NCBI GenBank assembly: GCA_030463445.1
Contig: JAQGFW010015469.1
Location: 1-21,577, forward strand
Reading direction: 5' to 3'
Source of the DNA: Euplotes aediculatus
Taxonomy: Eukaryota > Ciliophora > Spirotrichea > Euplotida > Euplotidae
Length of the DNA: 21,577 bases
Shown one piece after another: positions 1-7,920 of the stretch; positions within the stretch are counted from its first letter, which is position 1, and every line of letters begins with the position of its first letter. A program made the translations under genes and the position numbers. The notes under the pieces were generated by a model. The model did not search any database. It was not told the DNA's origin and was given only the letters and a program-made list of their open reading frames with translations.

Positions 1-184
1 TTAATTCTTCCAGGTCCAGGTCGGCAAACAAAGCACGTAACCGGCTTTCATTAAGATGAAAGCTGCATTGCAGGAAGCGGGCCTCTTTGCTGAAGAGTAC
101 AACGCCAATATTGCAGAACTCTTCCCGTTCCACTCTTGGCACAACCCGCAATACGGCATATTCAAATAAGCGCTTTCCCTGCAT
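1..184 (-). CDS. DUF3037 family protein, N-terminal 61 residues (cut by window edge)
   Basis: This is the beginning of a protein that continues beyond base 1. The ATG lies at 184-182 and the protein opens MQGKRLFEYAVLRVVPRVE, followed by EREEFCNIGVVLFS. That opening (FEYAVLRxVPRVEREEFxNxGVxL) is what I recall as typical of DUF3037 (Pfam PF11236), a small family of unknown biochemical function. The start codon lies inside the end of the HipA-like kinase gene, so the two genes overlap by 23 bp in different frames. This suggests translational coupling, and the pairing of DUF3037 with HipA-like kinases is one I recall from other bacteria. The rest of the protein, and so its full length, cannot be seen. 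Family assignment is fairly sure; function is unknown. Confidence 0.75.
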   Translation of the reverse strand, partial: MQGKRLFEYAVLRVVPRVEREEFCNIGVVLFSKEARFLQCSFHLNESRLRALFADLDLEEL

Positions 185-935
185 CAATGGCCTGTTTTAA
201 GAAGATGGAAGAATGCGTGAACCGGTTCCATAAAAAAGCTTTGTACACCGCACGTTGTGCATCAAATGAAAGCGTGGAATTATTGGATAACCAGCTATCC
301 GGAATAAGGTCAATGATGGTATCGATTACTGATTTATTAATCTTTTCTTTTGCCCATTGCTCAGCCGCTTCCAGTTCTGTTGCGAAAGGCAGCAGTACGT
401 GGTCTTTGATTGCGGTAAAGGGCCGGAGGCTCTGCACCTCCCAATCATCCCAACTGTGATGAAAATACAAGCAGGCTCCATGGTCAATCACCCACAGGTC
501 TTTGTACCACATCAGCATATTGGTATTTCTGCTGGTACGGTCAACATTGGTAAGAAATGCATCCATCCATACGATCCGGGAAGCAGTTTGCGGATCTGGC
601 TGTATAACATTCGGATCATAGGTGATAGACCCGGATAAATAATGCACGCCGATATTCAGGCCCACACTGGCCTTCAGCAGGTCCTGAATTTCTTCATCCG
701 GCTCTGTGCGGCCGAAGGCTTCATCAACCGTAGCAAAAACCATTTCGGGAACTTTCAGCTCAAGGCTACTGGCAATCATTCCGCCAATCAATTCAGCAAT
801 CAGTGCTTTTGTTCCCTGTCCCGCTCCTCTGAACTTCAATACATACAAAAAGCCATCATCTGCTGCTGCAATAGCAGGCAGAGAACCACCCTCCCGAAGG
901 GGTGTAACATAACGGGTTACTGCAACCCTGCGCAT
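162..935 (-). CDS. HipA-like kinase family protein (HipA_2 type)
   Basis: A 257-residue soluble protein resembling the short, single-domain HipA-like kinases (Pfam HipA_2), which lack the N-terminal subdomain of classical HipA. Kinase features are visible, numbered from the chosen start: a candidate ATP-binding lysine in YVLKFRGAGQG (K34), a catalytic loop NVDRTSRNTN with D132 and N137, and a metal-binding aspartate in VIDHG (D151). The start is ambiguous. The frame is open to a TTG at 968 and has ATGs at 959 and 935. I chose 935 because the product then begins MRRVAVTRYVTPLREGGSLP, as I recall for homologues. The end overlaps the DUF3037 start by 23 bp and an EamA transporter gene lies 42 bp upstream on the same strand. 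No HipB-like DNA-binding partner is visible, so an ordinary toxin-antitoxin role is not supported. The substrate is unknown. Confidence 0.82.
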   Translation of the reverse strand: MRRVAVTRYVTPLREGGSLPAIAAADDGFLYVLKFRGAGQGTKALIAELIGGMIASSLELKVPEMVFATVDEAFGRTEPDEEIQDLLKASVGLNIGVHYLSGSITYDPNVIQPDPQTASRIVWMDAFLTNVDRTSRNTNMLMWYKDLWVIDHGACLYFHHSWDDWEVQSLRPFTAIKDHVLLPFATELEAAEQWAKEKINKSVIDTIIDLIPDSWLSNNSTLSFDAQRAVYKAFLWNRFTHSSIFLKQAIDAGKALI

Positions 936-977
936 TTCATATGGAGTTCCACCGTTCATACCCGTCAAATGTACCTG

Positions 978-1886
978 CTATTTTTTGTAATTGGACCAGT
1001 TGATCATCAACACACTCAGCAGAATGGTCACTAAACCAAGTACCTGCCAGCCACTAACTGTTTCCTGGGCAAAAACTGCGCCCAGCAAAACTGCTATGAC
1101 AGGATTCACATAGGCATAGGTTCCTGCCTGTGCAGCGGGGCGTACAGCCAGCAGATAGATATAACTCATAAACGCAATTACTGAACCGGGAATCGTTAAA
1201 TAAAGGAGTGCCAGCCATCCGCCATTACTTACCTGGCTCCATTCAAATCCATTCCATTCACCGGTCAGAAAACTGGGAAGCAGGGAAAACAAACCTGCCG
1301 CCAATAACTGTATGCCGGCACTGGTGGCTATGTCTGCTTCAACTGCCTTGTATTTAACATACAGTGACCCGATTGTCCATGCAATGCAACCTAAAAGAAT
1401 AACACCAATACCAATCACCTGCATCCAGCCGCTCTCGCTGCTCCCCGCAGCCAATCCATTTCGAACACCTGCTCCAAAAAGCAGCAGAATGCCTATAAAC
1501 CCGAGTATAACGCCGATGATCACCCGCCTGTCGCCAAAATAATACGACCACTGTTTTTTATCTAGCAAAACAAACCAGATTGGCAGGGAAGCAACAAGAA
1601 TGGCAGCCAATCCGGATCCCAGGTATTGCTGCGACCATAATACAGAGCCGCTTCCACCAACCAGCATCAGGATTCCACCAATACTGTTTACAAGGATTGC
1701 TTTTTTTTCGGGCATTGGTTGTTTCCTGAGTAGCGACCAGGAAAGCAGGATTAGTCCGGCTATGGAAAAACGCATCGCCCCCATCAGATATGGTGGAATG
1801 GTTGCTAATCCAAACTGTGCTGCGAGATAGGTAGATCCCCAGATCAGGTAAACAGCCGCAAAGGCCAATATAACTTTAAGCTGCAA
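978..1886 (-). CDS. EamA/DMT-superfamily transporter
   Basis: A 302-residue polytopic inner-membrane protein with about ten hydrophobic segments, organised as two EamA repeats (roughly residues 5-135 and 150-298). The N-terminal signature AVYLIWGSTYLAAQFG resembles YedA/RhaT-like metabolite exporters, and the second repeat contains AYVNPVIAVLLGA, typical of this superfamily. The substrate cannot be told. The start is unusual: the first codon is TTG at 1886, a TAA stop lies in frame four codons further upstream, and the next in-frame ATG falls inside or after the second hydrophobic segment. TTG (or the ATT two codons upstream) is therefore the probable initiator. The gene is divergent from the lytic transglycosylase and lies 42 bp upstream of the HipA-like gene, so the three minus-strand genes may be co-transcribed. 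Confidence 0.9.
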   Translation of the reverse strand: MQLKVILAFAAVYLIWGSTYLAAQFGLATIPPYLMGAMRFSIAGLILLSWSLLRKQPMPEKKAILVNSIGGILMLVGGSGSVLWSQQYLGSGLAAILVASLPIWFVLLDKKQWSYYFGDRRVIIGVILGFIGILLLFGAGVRNGLAAGSSESGWMQVIGIGVILLGCIAWTIGSLYVKYKAVEADIATSAGIQLLAAGLFSLLPSFLTGEWNGFEWSQVSNGGWLALLYLTIPGSVIAFMSYIYLLAVRPAAQAGTYAYVNPVIAVLLGAVFAQETVSGWQVLGLVTILLSVLMINWSNYKK

Positions 1887-1950
1887 TGGAATGATTTAAA
1901 GCGTAATGATACTATTTTTTAACAATTAACTTATTCACACTATTAAATTG

Positions 1951-1994
1951 ATCTAACCTGTTGATTAGATGGAAGATATCTTCCATTGTTAACA
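1951..1994. promoter_or_regulatory. Cluster of inverted repeats, possible operator
   Basis: Three inverted repeats sit side by side. ATCTAA (1951-1956) pairs with TTAGAT (1965-1970) across an 8-base spacer. ATGGAAGATATCTTCCAT (1969-1986) is a perfect 18-bp palindrome. TGTTAACA (1987-1994) is a perfect 8-bp palindrome. Their place between two divergent genes suggests binding of a dimeric regulator, but no regulator gene is adjacent and the sites could be chance in AT-rich DNA. The 18-bp palindrome is the strongest part. Confidence 0.4.
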
Positions 1995-2034
1995 GAACAT
2001 ATAGAAGCATCGTAATTCCCCTTCGTACATAACC

Positions 2035-2066
2035 CTTGCAATACAGGCTCCTGCGCACTATTTTTG
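2035..2066 (+). promoter_or_regulatory. Bacteroidetes-type promoter candidate for the lytic transglycosylase
   Basis: CTTG at 2035-2038 is followed, after a 20-base spacer, by TATTTTTG at 2059-2066. The second element matches TAnnTTTG exactly, the Bacteroidetes primary sigma -7 consensus, and the spacer fits that class. Transcription would begin near 2072, giving a leader of about 150 bases before the ATG at 2223. Confidence 0.5.
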
Positions 2067-2222
2067 CACCATCTTATAAATCAGGTCACCGGACAATTGA
2101 AAAACCCAAATTTGTCCGCCCCCCGGTTTCCTGACCCTCATCCAATCTTCCTGTGATTTTCCAGTTCTGATTATTATTATCCAAAAGCCTGGGTCGGCAT
2201 TGTTCATCTTTAATGTACCCGT

Positions 2223-2936
2223 ATGTTAAGATCTCAATCGCTGAAACTCGTTCTGGTTCTTTTTTTATTCGTGTTTATCAGTGCATCCGCGCGTAATTCC
2301 ATGCGGATGAGAAATGTGCAAACAGAAGCTGCTACACGCAGTCTCCGTTCTTTTAATGTATTTGAACCAAACAGCTATTCTCATCATTATGGATTGCAGG
2401 TTTATATCAGCAAGTACAATAAAATGCAGGCTGAACTTTTCACCAAAATTCAGAAAAGAGACCAGTCAAAACTTACTTTAATTGGTAAGGTATTCATGTC
2501 GTATAAACTTCCGGCTGAATTAAAATACCTCGCTATCGTTGAATCTGAAATGAAAAACACCGCCACTTCCAGAGTAGGTGCTGTTGGTGTCTGGCAACTG
2601 ATGCCATCTACCGCAATGGATCTCGGATTACGTGTAGATTCAACTGTTGATGAACGTACGCATCTTAAGAAAAGCACCAAAGCTGCTGCTTTATACCTCC
2701 GTGATCTTCACCGTAGTTTTAACGACTGGTCACTGGCAATAGCTGCGTATAATTGCGGACCTGGTCCTGTTTATAAGGCCATCAAAAAAGCCGGCTCGCG
2801 TAATTACTGGGACCTGCAGCAATACCTTCCAAAAGAAACCCGCCACCATGTAAAAAAATTGATGGCAACGCAGGTATTCTTTGAAGGCAAATCAACCTTA
2901 GCGGATAACTATGATGGTGCCCTTGCGAGTAAATAA
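2223..2936 (+). CDS. Lytic transglycosylase, MltD-like SLT domain
   Basis: A 237-residue exported protein predicted to cleave the beta-1,4 bond of peptidoglycan between MurNAc and GlcNAc with formation of anhydro-MurNAc. Residues 1-22 form a hydrophobic signal peptide. The SLT catalytic domain spans roughly 95-215: the catalytic glutamate is E107 in AIVESEMKN, followed by VGVWQLMPSTA (121-131) and AAYNCGPG (174-181), the order seen in MltD. The C-terminal LysM repeats of MltD are absent, so this is a short catalytic form; whether it is a lipoprotein or soluble in the periplasm is unclear, since I see no lipobox. The last 13 codons overlap, tail to tail, the end of the PKD-repeat gene on the other strand. 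The start at 2223 puts the signal peptide directly at the N terminus. Confidence 0.92.
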   Translation: MLRSQSLKLVLVLFLFVFISASARNSMRMRNVQTEAATRSLRSFNVFEPNSYSHHYGLQVYISKYNKMQAELFTKIQKRDQSKLTLIGKVFMSYKLPAELKYLAIVESEMKNTATSRVGAVGVWQLMPSTAMDLGLRVDSTVDERTHLKKSTKAAALYLRDLHRSFNDWSLAIAAYNCGPGPVYKAIKKAGSRNYWDLQQYLPKETRHHVKKLMATQVFFEGKSTLADNYDGALASK

Positions 2937-5900
2937 TTCGCCGGAATCACAAATGAATTCTGCAAAATAAACATAGGTGCCTGCTGCAGCAGGATTTCCA
3001 GCGATGGTGCCATCCCAGCCAGCCTGGCGTTGACCAATCTGAAAGTTGGTACGTTCGAAGATCACATCCCCAAGGCGACTGTAAATCCGAAAGCTTTTTA
3101 CTTCGCGGATCCCTTTGCCCATCAAGTTAAACCGATCATTTTTCCCATCATTATTCGGAGTAAATGCATTGGGAATGGACACATTTTCTGAACACTCCAG
3201 TTTGAATGCGATTTCATCACTGGCCACACAACCATACTGATTTTGAACAGTAATGGTAAAGGGTGCATTATCTTTCGGGAAAGCGATTGGATTCGGGCAG
3301 GTAGTGCAATTTACAAACCAGCGGGGCGACCAGTTATAGCTAACCACATCCGCACTGTAAACCGGCTTTAATTGAATCTGTTCGCCAGTTGGCAAACTGA
3401 TATCATCGCCAGCATCAAGAGTTGGCAATTCCCGAACCCGCACCAGTACAGCAGCAGTGTCGGTGAAACAATTATACTGATCATAACCAACCACCACATA
3501 ACGGGTATCCGCTCCCGGATTGGCAACAGGATTCGGACTGGTAGAAGAACTTAGTCCCTCACTGCTTATCCACTGGTAACTCGTAGCCCCGCTTACCGGA
3601 AGGTTAACAGAAAAACCCCGGCAAACGGAAGTATCCGGAATCAAATCTAGTTGTATAGGTTGAGCCACCGTAACAGTAGTTGAATCAACAGCAACACAAC
3701 CAAATGCATTAGTAACTGTCACCTGATAAAAAGTAGATGTTGTAGGTGCGATAAATGGATCAGGAACAGAGAGATTGGTCAACCCTTCCGCTGCAGTCCA
3801 CTGGTAGGTAACTCCATCACGTACAGATAACTGAATACTTTCCCCCAAACAGAGTATCGGACTCTTTGGCGTTAATGCCGGTACCGGGTTCGGATGCACC
3901 GTGAGATTCAATCCGACGGTATCACGGCAACCATTATGCGCAACAATTAATTGTACGGGATAATTTCCGGCATCACTATAGCGAATCAAACCAGGAACCG
4001 GTTCTGTACTATTGGTTCCATTGCCTAGTGACCAGGACCAGCTCAGATCTCCGTCCCTATCGGCTGTTCCGGTAAATTCAACCGGCGCATTTTCGCATAC
4101 AGCTACCGGACCGGTTATACCAGCTCTTGTAATCCGGTTAACAGTTATATCCACTTCTGAACTGGCAGTACATCCAAAAGGCGAAACAATTTCAACCTGT
4201 GCCTTATATGCTCCCGGCTGATTGAAATAAAAAGATGGCTGTTCGGCATCACTGGTTTGTCCATGACCAGACTGCCAGCGATAGCTGAGCGGCAAACCCA
4301 ATTCTGATGCAGCCAGGCTGGTGATTGCCGGATCAAGCTGAACAAATCCGGAATCACATACCAGTGCCGGCGCAGCTTTGGCACTGGTCGCTAACTGATC
4401 AATAATGATTTTGTCATCGATACGTGAAGTTCCTGCACAACCTGAAGGATCTTTCATTATCAGGGCGGGCTGATAGATACCCGGACTCAGATATTTATGA
4501 ACAGCAAATGTATCGGTAGTTTGCAGGAGGGTGCCATCACCAAAGTCCCAGGTAAAGGAGCTCGCATTTCTTACTACCGCACTTAACTGAACAGAAAGAT
4601 CCTGACAGCCGAAAATTGTATCTGCTGATAAAATAGCATAGGGGCCTTTTATCTCGATCGGAATTTTCACAGAATCAACTGTATTATTAAATCCATACGC
4701 ATACAGTGTAACTGTATAAACTCCTGGCAGGTCATAGGTGCTGGAAACATTTTCCTGATTGCCGGCACTTCTTCCATTACCAAAATCCCAACGTACGGAT
4801 TGATAATTATCGGATGTGTTTGTGAAACTCGCCACTACCGGCGGACAACTATTGTTATTTATATAGGAAGTAGTATAGGTAAAGGCTGCCGAAACATCTT
4901 TCACTATAATCACTTTAGACACAGTATCTCTACATCCTGTTGACATATCGATTGCAATCATTCGCACCGTGTCTGTGGTATTTACCGGATAATATTTATT
5001 GACCCAGAATCCCTGATCTGAACTGCCATCCTGAAATAACCAGGTGTAATCTACATAGTTAAAGGGGTATACATCCGAGGTGGAAAAAAAGCTGACAGAA
5101 GACTGGGGAATCACCCGCTTTGGATTAAAATCAAAATCTGCTTTGGGCCCATAGGCCTGAACAATTTTGTCGGCGGCCCCTGTTTCATGAAAACATCCTT
5201 CCGCATCCGTAACCTTTAATTTTGGATAATAGGCTCCGGGCAATTGGTACCGGTGTTTCACAGGGTCACCTGAATTCATCGACAATTCACCGGTATCTCC
5301 AAAGGACCATTCCCATTTAACAATAGGGATATTATTCTGTGAGCGGGAAAGATCTGTAAATGCAATGGAATCTTTAAAACAGGCAAATGGGTCTGTTGTC
5401 TTGAAATCAGCGATCGGACCTTTGATCACAAGGGGCAAAATATTGGTTGTATCCTGGCAGCCAAAATACTGAGATATGAGAACCGCCTGAATGCCTTTAC
5501 GAGCAGGATCCAGCCCGCGAAAACGCCCGTTGTATTCGGTTGTCCATCGCTGTGTCAACGACTGGCCAATTCCATCATACCGGGAACCATCTTCGAAATA
5601 CAAGACTTCCAGATTATAATGTGTACCATAATCCCAGGTGGCCGGACGGGGATTATTCTCTAATCCGGTAACTTTTATATCGATGGAGGAGCTGGAACAC
5701 AATTCGGTTGTAACCGAACTTAAAACCGGTTGTTGTTTCAACAGAACAGCAGCTTCAATGGAATCACTCACAGAACAGGATCCATTGGTAATGGTGAGTT
5801 TTATTTTGTAAGAACCTGTTTTGGAATAGAGGTGCTTAATAGTTTCCTGTCCCGTTGTCCATTGAACAGGGGGTGAACCATCTCCAAAATCCCAGGTATA

Positions 5901-7823
5901 GGTTTCCGCCTGACGGCTGTTCTGGTACACTGTCACCTCCCCTCTTGTATTTTCGCAGGTATTGGTATAATAACTGATATCCGGGAAACCGGGTTTTATT
6001 TCCACATAGTTTTCCTTACGCATTGTATCCGAACAATTTCCATTATAGGCGATCAGTTGAATTGTATACACACCTTCATTCTGGAACTGGTGAACGGCAT
6101 TTGTACCAGGATAACTGGTTGGACCGAAATCAGAAAAATCCCAATCATAACGGGTAGCCCTACCCGTAGTCAGGTTCGTGAAAAGAACAGGTGTATTTCC
6201 ACAAACCACCAAAGGATCCGTACTGAAATCTGCTTCTGGCTTTTGATCAATAACTATCTGTGTTGTTTCAGTACCCTTACAACCTGATTTAGTAGTATAA
6301 TTCAATTTGACTATAAACGAGCCTTCCTTTGCAAATACATGAACAGGTTCTGCCTCCGTTGATTTGGTTCCATCGCCAAAATCCCAATCATAGGCAGCAA
6401 TTTCCTCAGAGGAATAACTGCCGAATTTATTTCTGAGATTAATACAACCAGATGTGGACCCCTGCAATAACAGGATGGAAACAACGGGTTTGACTATTTC
6501 AATATAACGTAGCAGTTCCGACTCGCATCCCTGTGCATTTTTCACTTTGAGTCCAACTGTGTATGATCCATTGTTTTGAAAAGTATAACTGGCTTCTTTG
6601 GTGCTTCCAAAAGAAGAGCCATAATTAACAGACCAGTTCCAGCTTGTTGCACCAGTGCTGGTATCTTTAAAGCTGACAGTTGTAGGAGCGCCGCAACTGG
6701 TACCCAGGTCTACTGTAAATCCGTTTAATGCAGGCCCTGTTTTAACGTCCACTTCTTTGGTGATTATTTGTTCACAGGTACCAAATTTTGCCGTCATTGT
6801 CAGCTTTCGCTTGCCTGGGTTAAAAAAGCGGAAAGGCACCGGAGTATTTCCATAAGAATAGGCTTCGCTGCCATCATCTGCCAACCAGGAAACCGAAGTG
6901 GGTGAAGGATTGCTGGTATTGCTGAGTTCGAAACTGCTGTTATTGCATACAAGTGCGGGAAATTCAAAGTCGGATTCAAAATCGGCCACACTTATCGTAA
7001 GAGGAGCACTGGTAGCCTTACATCCAAACTCATTGCTGACCGTTAGCTGCGCGGTAAATTTCCCTTTTTTATTATAGGTGTGGGTAGGCGACTGACCCGC
7101 AGAGGTGGATCCGTCACCAAAATCCCAGGTATAACCAAGCGTACCCGGCCCACTACTCGAATTACTGAAGGACACCGGATCATCCACTTTACAGATCGTC
7201 TGGTCAGGCACTGAAAAACCTGCGCTAATCGGTCCCAGTATTTCTACCAGGGCCGTTTTCTCCAGGGTTCGGTAACAGCCATGGCTATTCGTAACGGTTA
7301 AACTAACAGATGCTTTTTGCACAGACTGATAAGTATGTGAAACAGTTTGAAGATTGCTTCCCTGCTGCAACCCTCCGTCTCCAAAGTCCCAGAAATAGCT
7401 GGTGATACTTCCATCTCCGGCAGTTGAACTGCTGGTCAGCTCTATTGGCAATGGGGCGCATCCCTTCAGGAGGTTGGCATCAAAATTTACTTCTGGCTTT
7501 TTATATACGGTTACTTCCAGTGTTTTGGTGGATGTCTGAGCACCGTCTTTTGCAGTCAGCGTAACTGTATATTTTTTTTCTTCATTATAGGTGGCACCGG
7601 GATTTTTAAGAGTAGAGCTGTTTCCGTTTCCAAAGGACCAGGTATACGTAGTTGAGGAACTGGTTCCGGTTGTTGTATTGGTGAAAGAAACGGCATGTGG
7701 TGCACAACCTCCAGGTTTATCGATGGTGAAGTCTGCCTTTAACTGGGCCCACGACGGGATTGACAATAAGAGCAGTAGAAATGCTACTACAGCAGCAGTT
7801 TTGGAATAAGGTTTACTTGACAT
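2898..7823 (-). CDS. Giant secreted PKD-repeat protein with type B (gliding-motility) C-terminal sorting domain
   Basis: A 1641-residue protein predicted to leave the cell through the type IX secretion system. A signal peptide (residues 1-26, ending in SIPSWA-Q) is followed by about fifteen PKD-type beta-sandwich repeats, many with the WDFGDG hallmark (for example YFWDFGDG, YTWDFGDG, FTWDFGDG). Several repeats are degenerate, such as one with VSWLADDG and one beginning ATWDYG. Two or three PKD/Ig-like modules of a different type (YQWTAAEG, YQWISSEG) come next. The final 92 residues, from IPNAFTPNNDGKNDRF to GTIIVIR, are a gliding motility-associated C-terminal domain (TIGR04131 type). Most repeats carry one Cys near the first strand and a GC near the last, suggesting one disulfide per domain. 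Such proteins are surface adhesins or matrix components; no enzymatic domain is visible. The gene is convergent with and overlaps the transglycosylase, and is divergent from the helicase. Confidence 0.93.
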   Translation of the reverse strand: MSSKPYSKTAAVVAFLLLLLSIPSWAQLKADFTIDKPGGCAPHAVSFTNTTTGTSSSTTYTWSFGNGNSSTLKNPGATYNEEKKYTVTLTAKDGAQTSTKTLEVTVYKKPEVNFDANLLKGCAPLPIELTSSSTAGDGSITSYFWDFGDGGLQQGSNLQTVSHTYQSVQKASVSLTVTNSHGCYRTLEKTALVEILGPISAGFSVPDQTICKVDDPVSFSNSSSGPGTLGYTWDFGDGSTSAGQSPTHTYNKKGKFTAQLTVSNEFGCKATSAPLTISVADFESDFEFPALVCNNSSFELSNTSNPSPTSVSWLADDGSEAYSYGNTPVPFRFFNPGKRKLTMTAKFGTCEQIITKEVDVKTGPALNGFTVDLGTSCGAPTTVSFKDTSTGATSWNWSVNYGSSFGSTKEASYTFQNNGSYTVGLKVKNAQGCESELLRYIEIVKPVVSILLLQGSTSGCINLRNKFGSYSSEEIAAYDWDFGDGTKSTEAEPVHVFAKEGSFIVKLNYTTKSGCKGTETTQIVIDQKPEADFSTDPLVVCGNTPVLFTNLTTGRATRYDWDFSDFGPTSYPGTNAVHQFQNEGVYTIQLIAYNGNCSDTMRKENYVEIKPGFPDISYYTNTCENTRGEVTVYQNSRQAETYTWDFGDGSPPVQWTTGQETIKHLYSKTGSYKIKLTITNGSCSVSDSIEAAVLLKQQPVLSSVTTELCSSSSIDIKVTGLENNPRPATWDYGTHYNLEVLYFEDGSRYDGIGQSLTQRWTTEYNGRFRGLDPARKGIQAVLISQYFGCQDTTNILPLVIKGPIADFKTTDPFACFKDSIAFTDLSRSQNNIPIVKWEWSFGDTGELSMNSGDPVKHRYQLPGAYYPKLKVTDAEGCFHETGAADKIVQAYGPKADFDFNPKRVIPQSSVSFFSTSDVYPFNYVDYTWLFQDGSSDQGFWVNKYYPVNTTDTVRMIAIDMSTGCRDTVSKVIIVKDVSAAFTYTTSYINNNSCPPVVASFTNTSDNYQSVRWDFGNGRSAGNQENVSSTYDLPGVYTVTLYAYGFNNTVDSVKIPIEIKGPYAILSADTIFGCQDLSVQLSAVVRNASSFTWDFGDGTLLQTTDTFAVHKYLSPGIYQPALIMKDPSGCAGTSRIDDKIIIDQLATSAKAAPALVCDSGFVQLDPAITSLAASELGLPLSYRWQSGHGQTSDAEQPSFYFNQPGAYKAQVEIVSPFGCTASSEVDITVNRITRAGITGPVAVCENAPVEFTGTADRDGDLSWSWSLGNGTNSTEPVPGLIRYSDAGNYPVQLIVAHNGCRDTVGLNLTVHPNPVPALTPKSPILCLGESIQLSVRDGVTYQWTAAEGLTNLSVPDPFIAPTTSTFYQVTVTNAFGCVAVDSTTVTVAQPIQLDLIPDTSVCRGFSVNLPVSGATSYQWISSEGLSSSTSPNPVANPGADTRYVVVGYDQYNCFTDTAAVLVRVRELPTLDAGDDISLPTGEQIQLKPVYSADVVSYNWSPRWFVNCTTCPNPIAFPKDNAPFTITVQNQYGCVASDEIAFKLECSENVSIPNAFTPNNDGKNDRFNLMGKGIREVKSFRIYSRLGDVIFERTNFQIGQRQAGWDGTIAGNPAAAGTYVYFAEFICDSGELFTRKGTIIVIR

Positions 7824-7853
7824 CTTAGAAGCAACTGGTGCAACCAGCCAGCT

Positions 7854-7884
7854 GCAATATAATAGGATAGCGGAATAAACACAA
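7854..7884 (-). promoter_or_regulatory. Weak promoter candidate for the PKD-repeat gene
   Basis: Read on the minus strand, TTG (7884-7882) is followed after 20 bases by TATATTGC (7861-7854), close to TAnnTTTG but one T short. Between this site and the ATG is a small hairpin, CTGGT-TGC-ACCAG, at 7847-7835. The spacing and position suit a promoter for the gene starting at 7823, but the match is imperfect. Confidence 0.3.
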
Positions 7885-7920
7885 GCCTTTACGCAGGGTA
7901 TTTTTCCCTTATTTTGCCCT

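Larger units (their letters stand above)
1887..2222. other. Divergent intergenic region with inverted repeats
   Basis: A 336-bp stretch without a convincing gene between the EamA transporter (minus) and the lytic transglycosylase (plus). The first part, 1910-2000, is AT-rich and holds the inverted repeats listed separately. The second part holds a promoter-like sequence at 2035-2066 and a leader of roughly 150 bases before the transglycosylase ATG, with no clear Shine-Dalgarno sequence. I found no recognisable riboswitch, and no small reading frame that looks coding. Confidence 0.6.

Noticed and set aside
162-935. Classical HipAB toxin-antitoxin locus
   Set aside because: No helix-turn-helix HipB-like gene is adjacent and the protein is the short HipA-like form paired with DUF3037 instead.
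642-1034. A 130-codon open frame on the plus strand over the HipA-like gene
   Set aside because: It is antisense to conserved kinase motifs and spans the junction with the EamA gene; no domain is visible.
2898-7823. Tandem DNA duplications in the PKD gene
   Set aside because: The repeats are visible as protein motifs, but the units are strongly diverged and I saw no long near-identical DNA copies.
7896-7911. AGGG-loop-CCCT hairpin just upstream of the helicase start as a regulatory element
   Set aside because: A four-pair stem is expected by chance.
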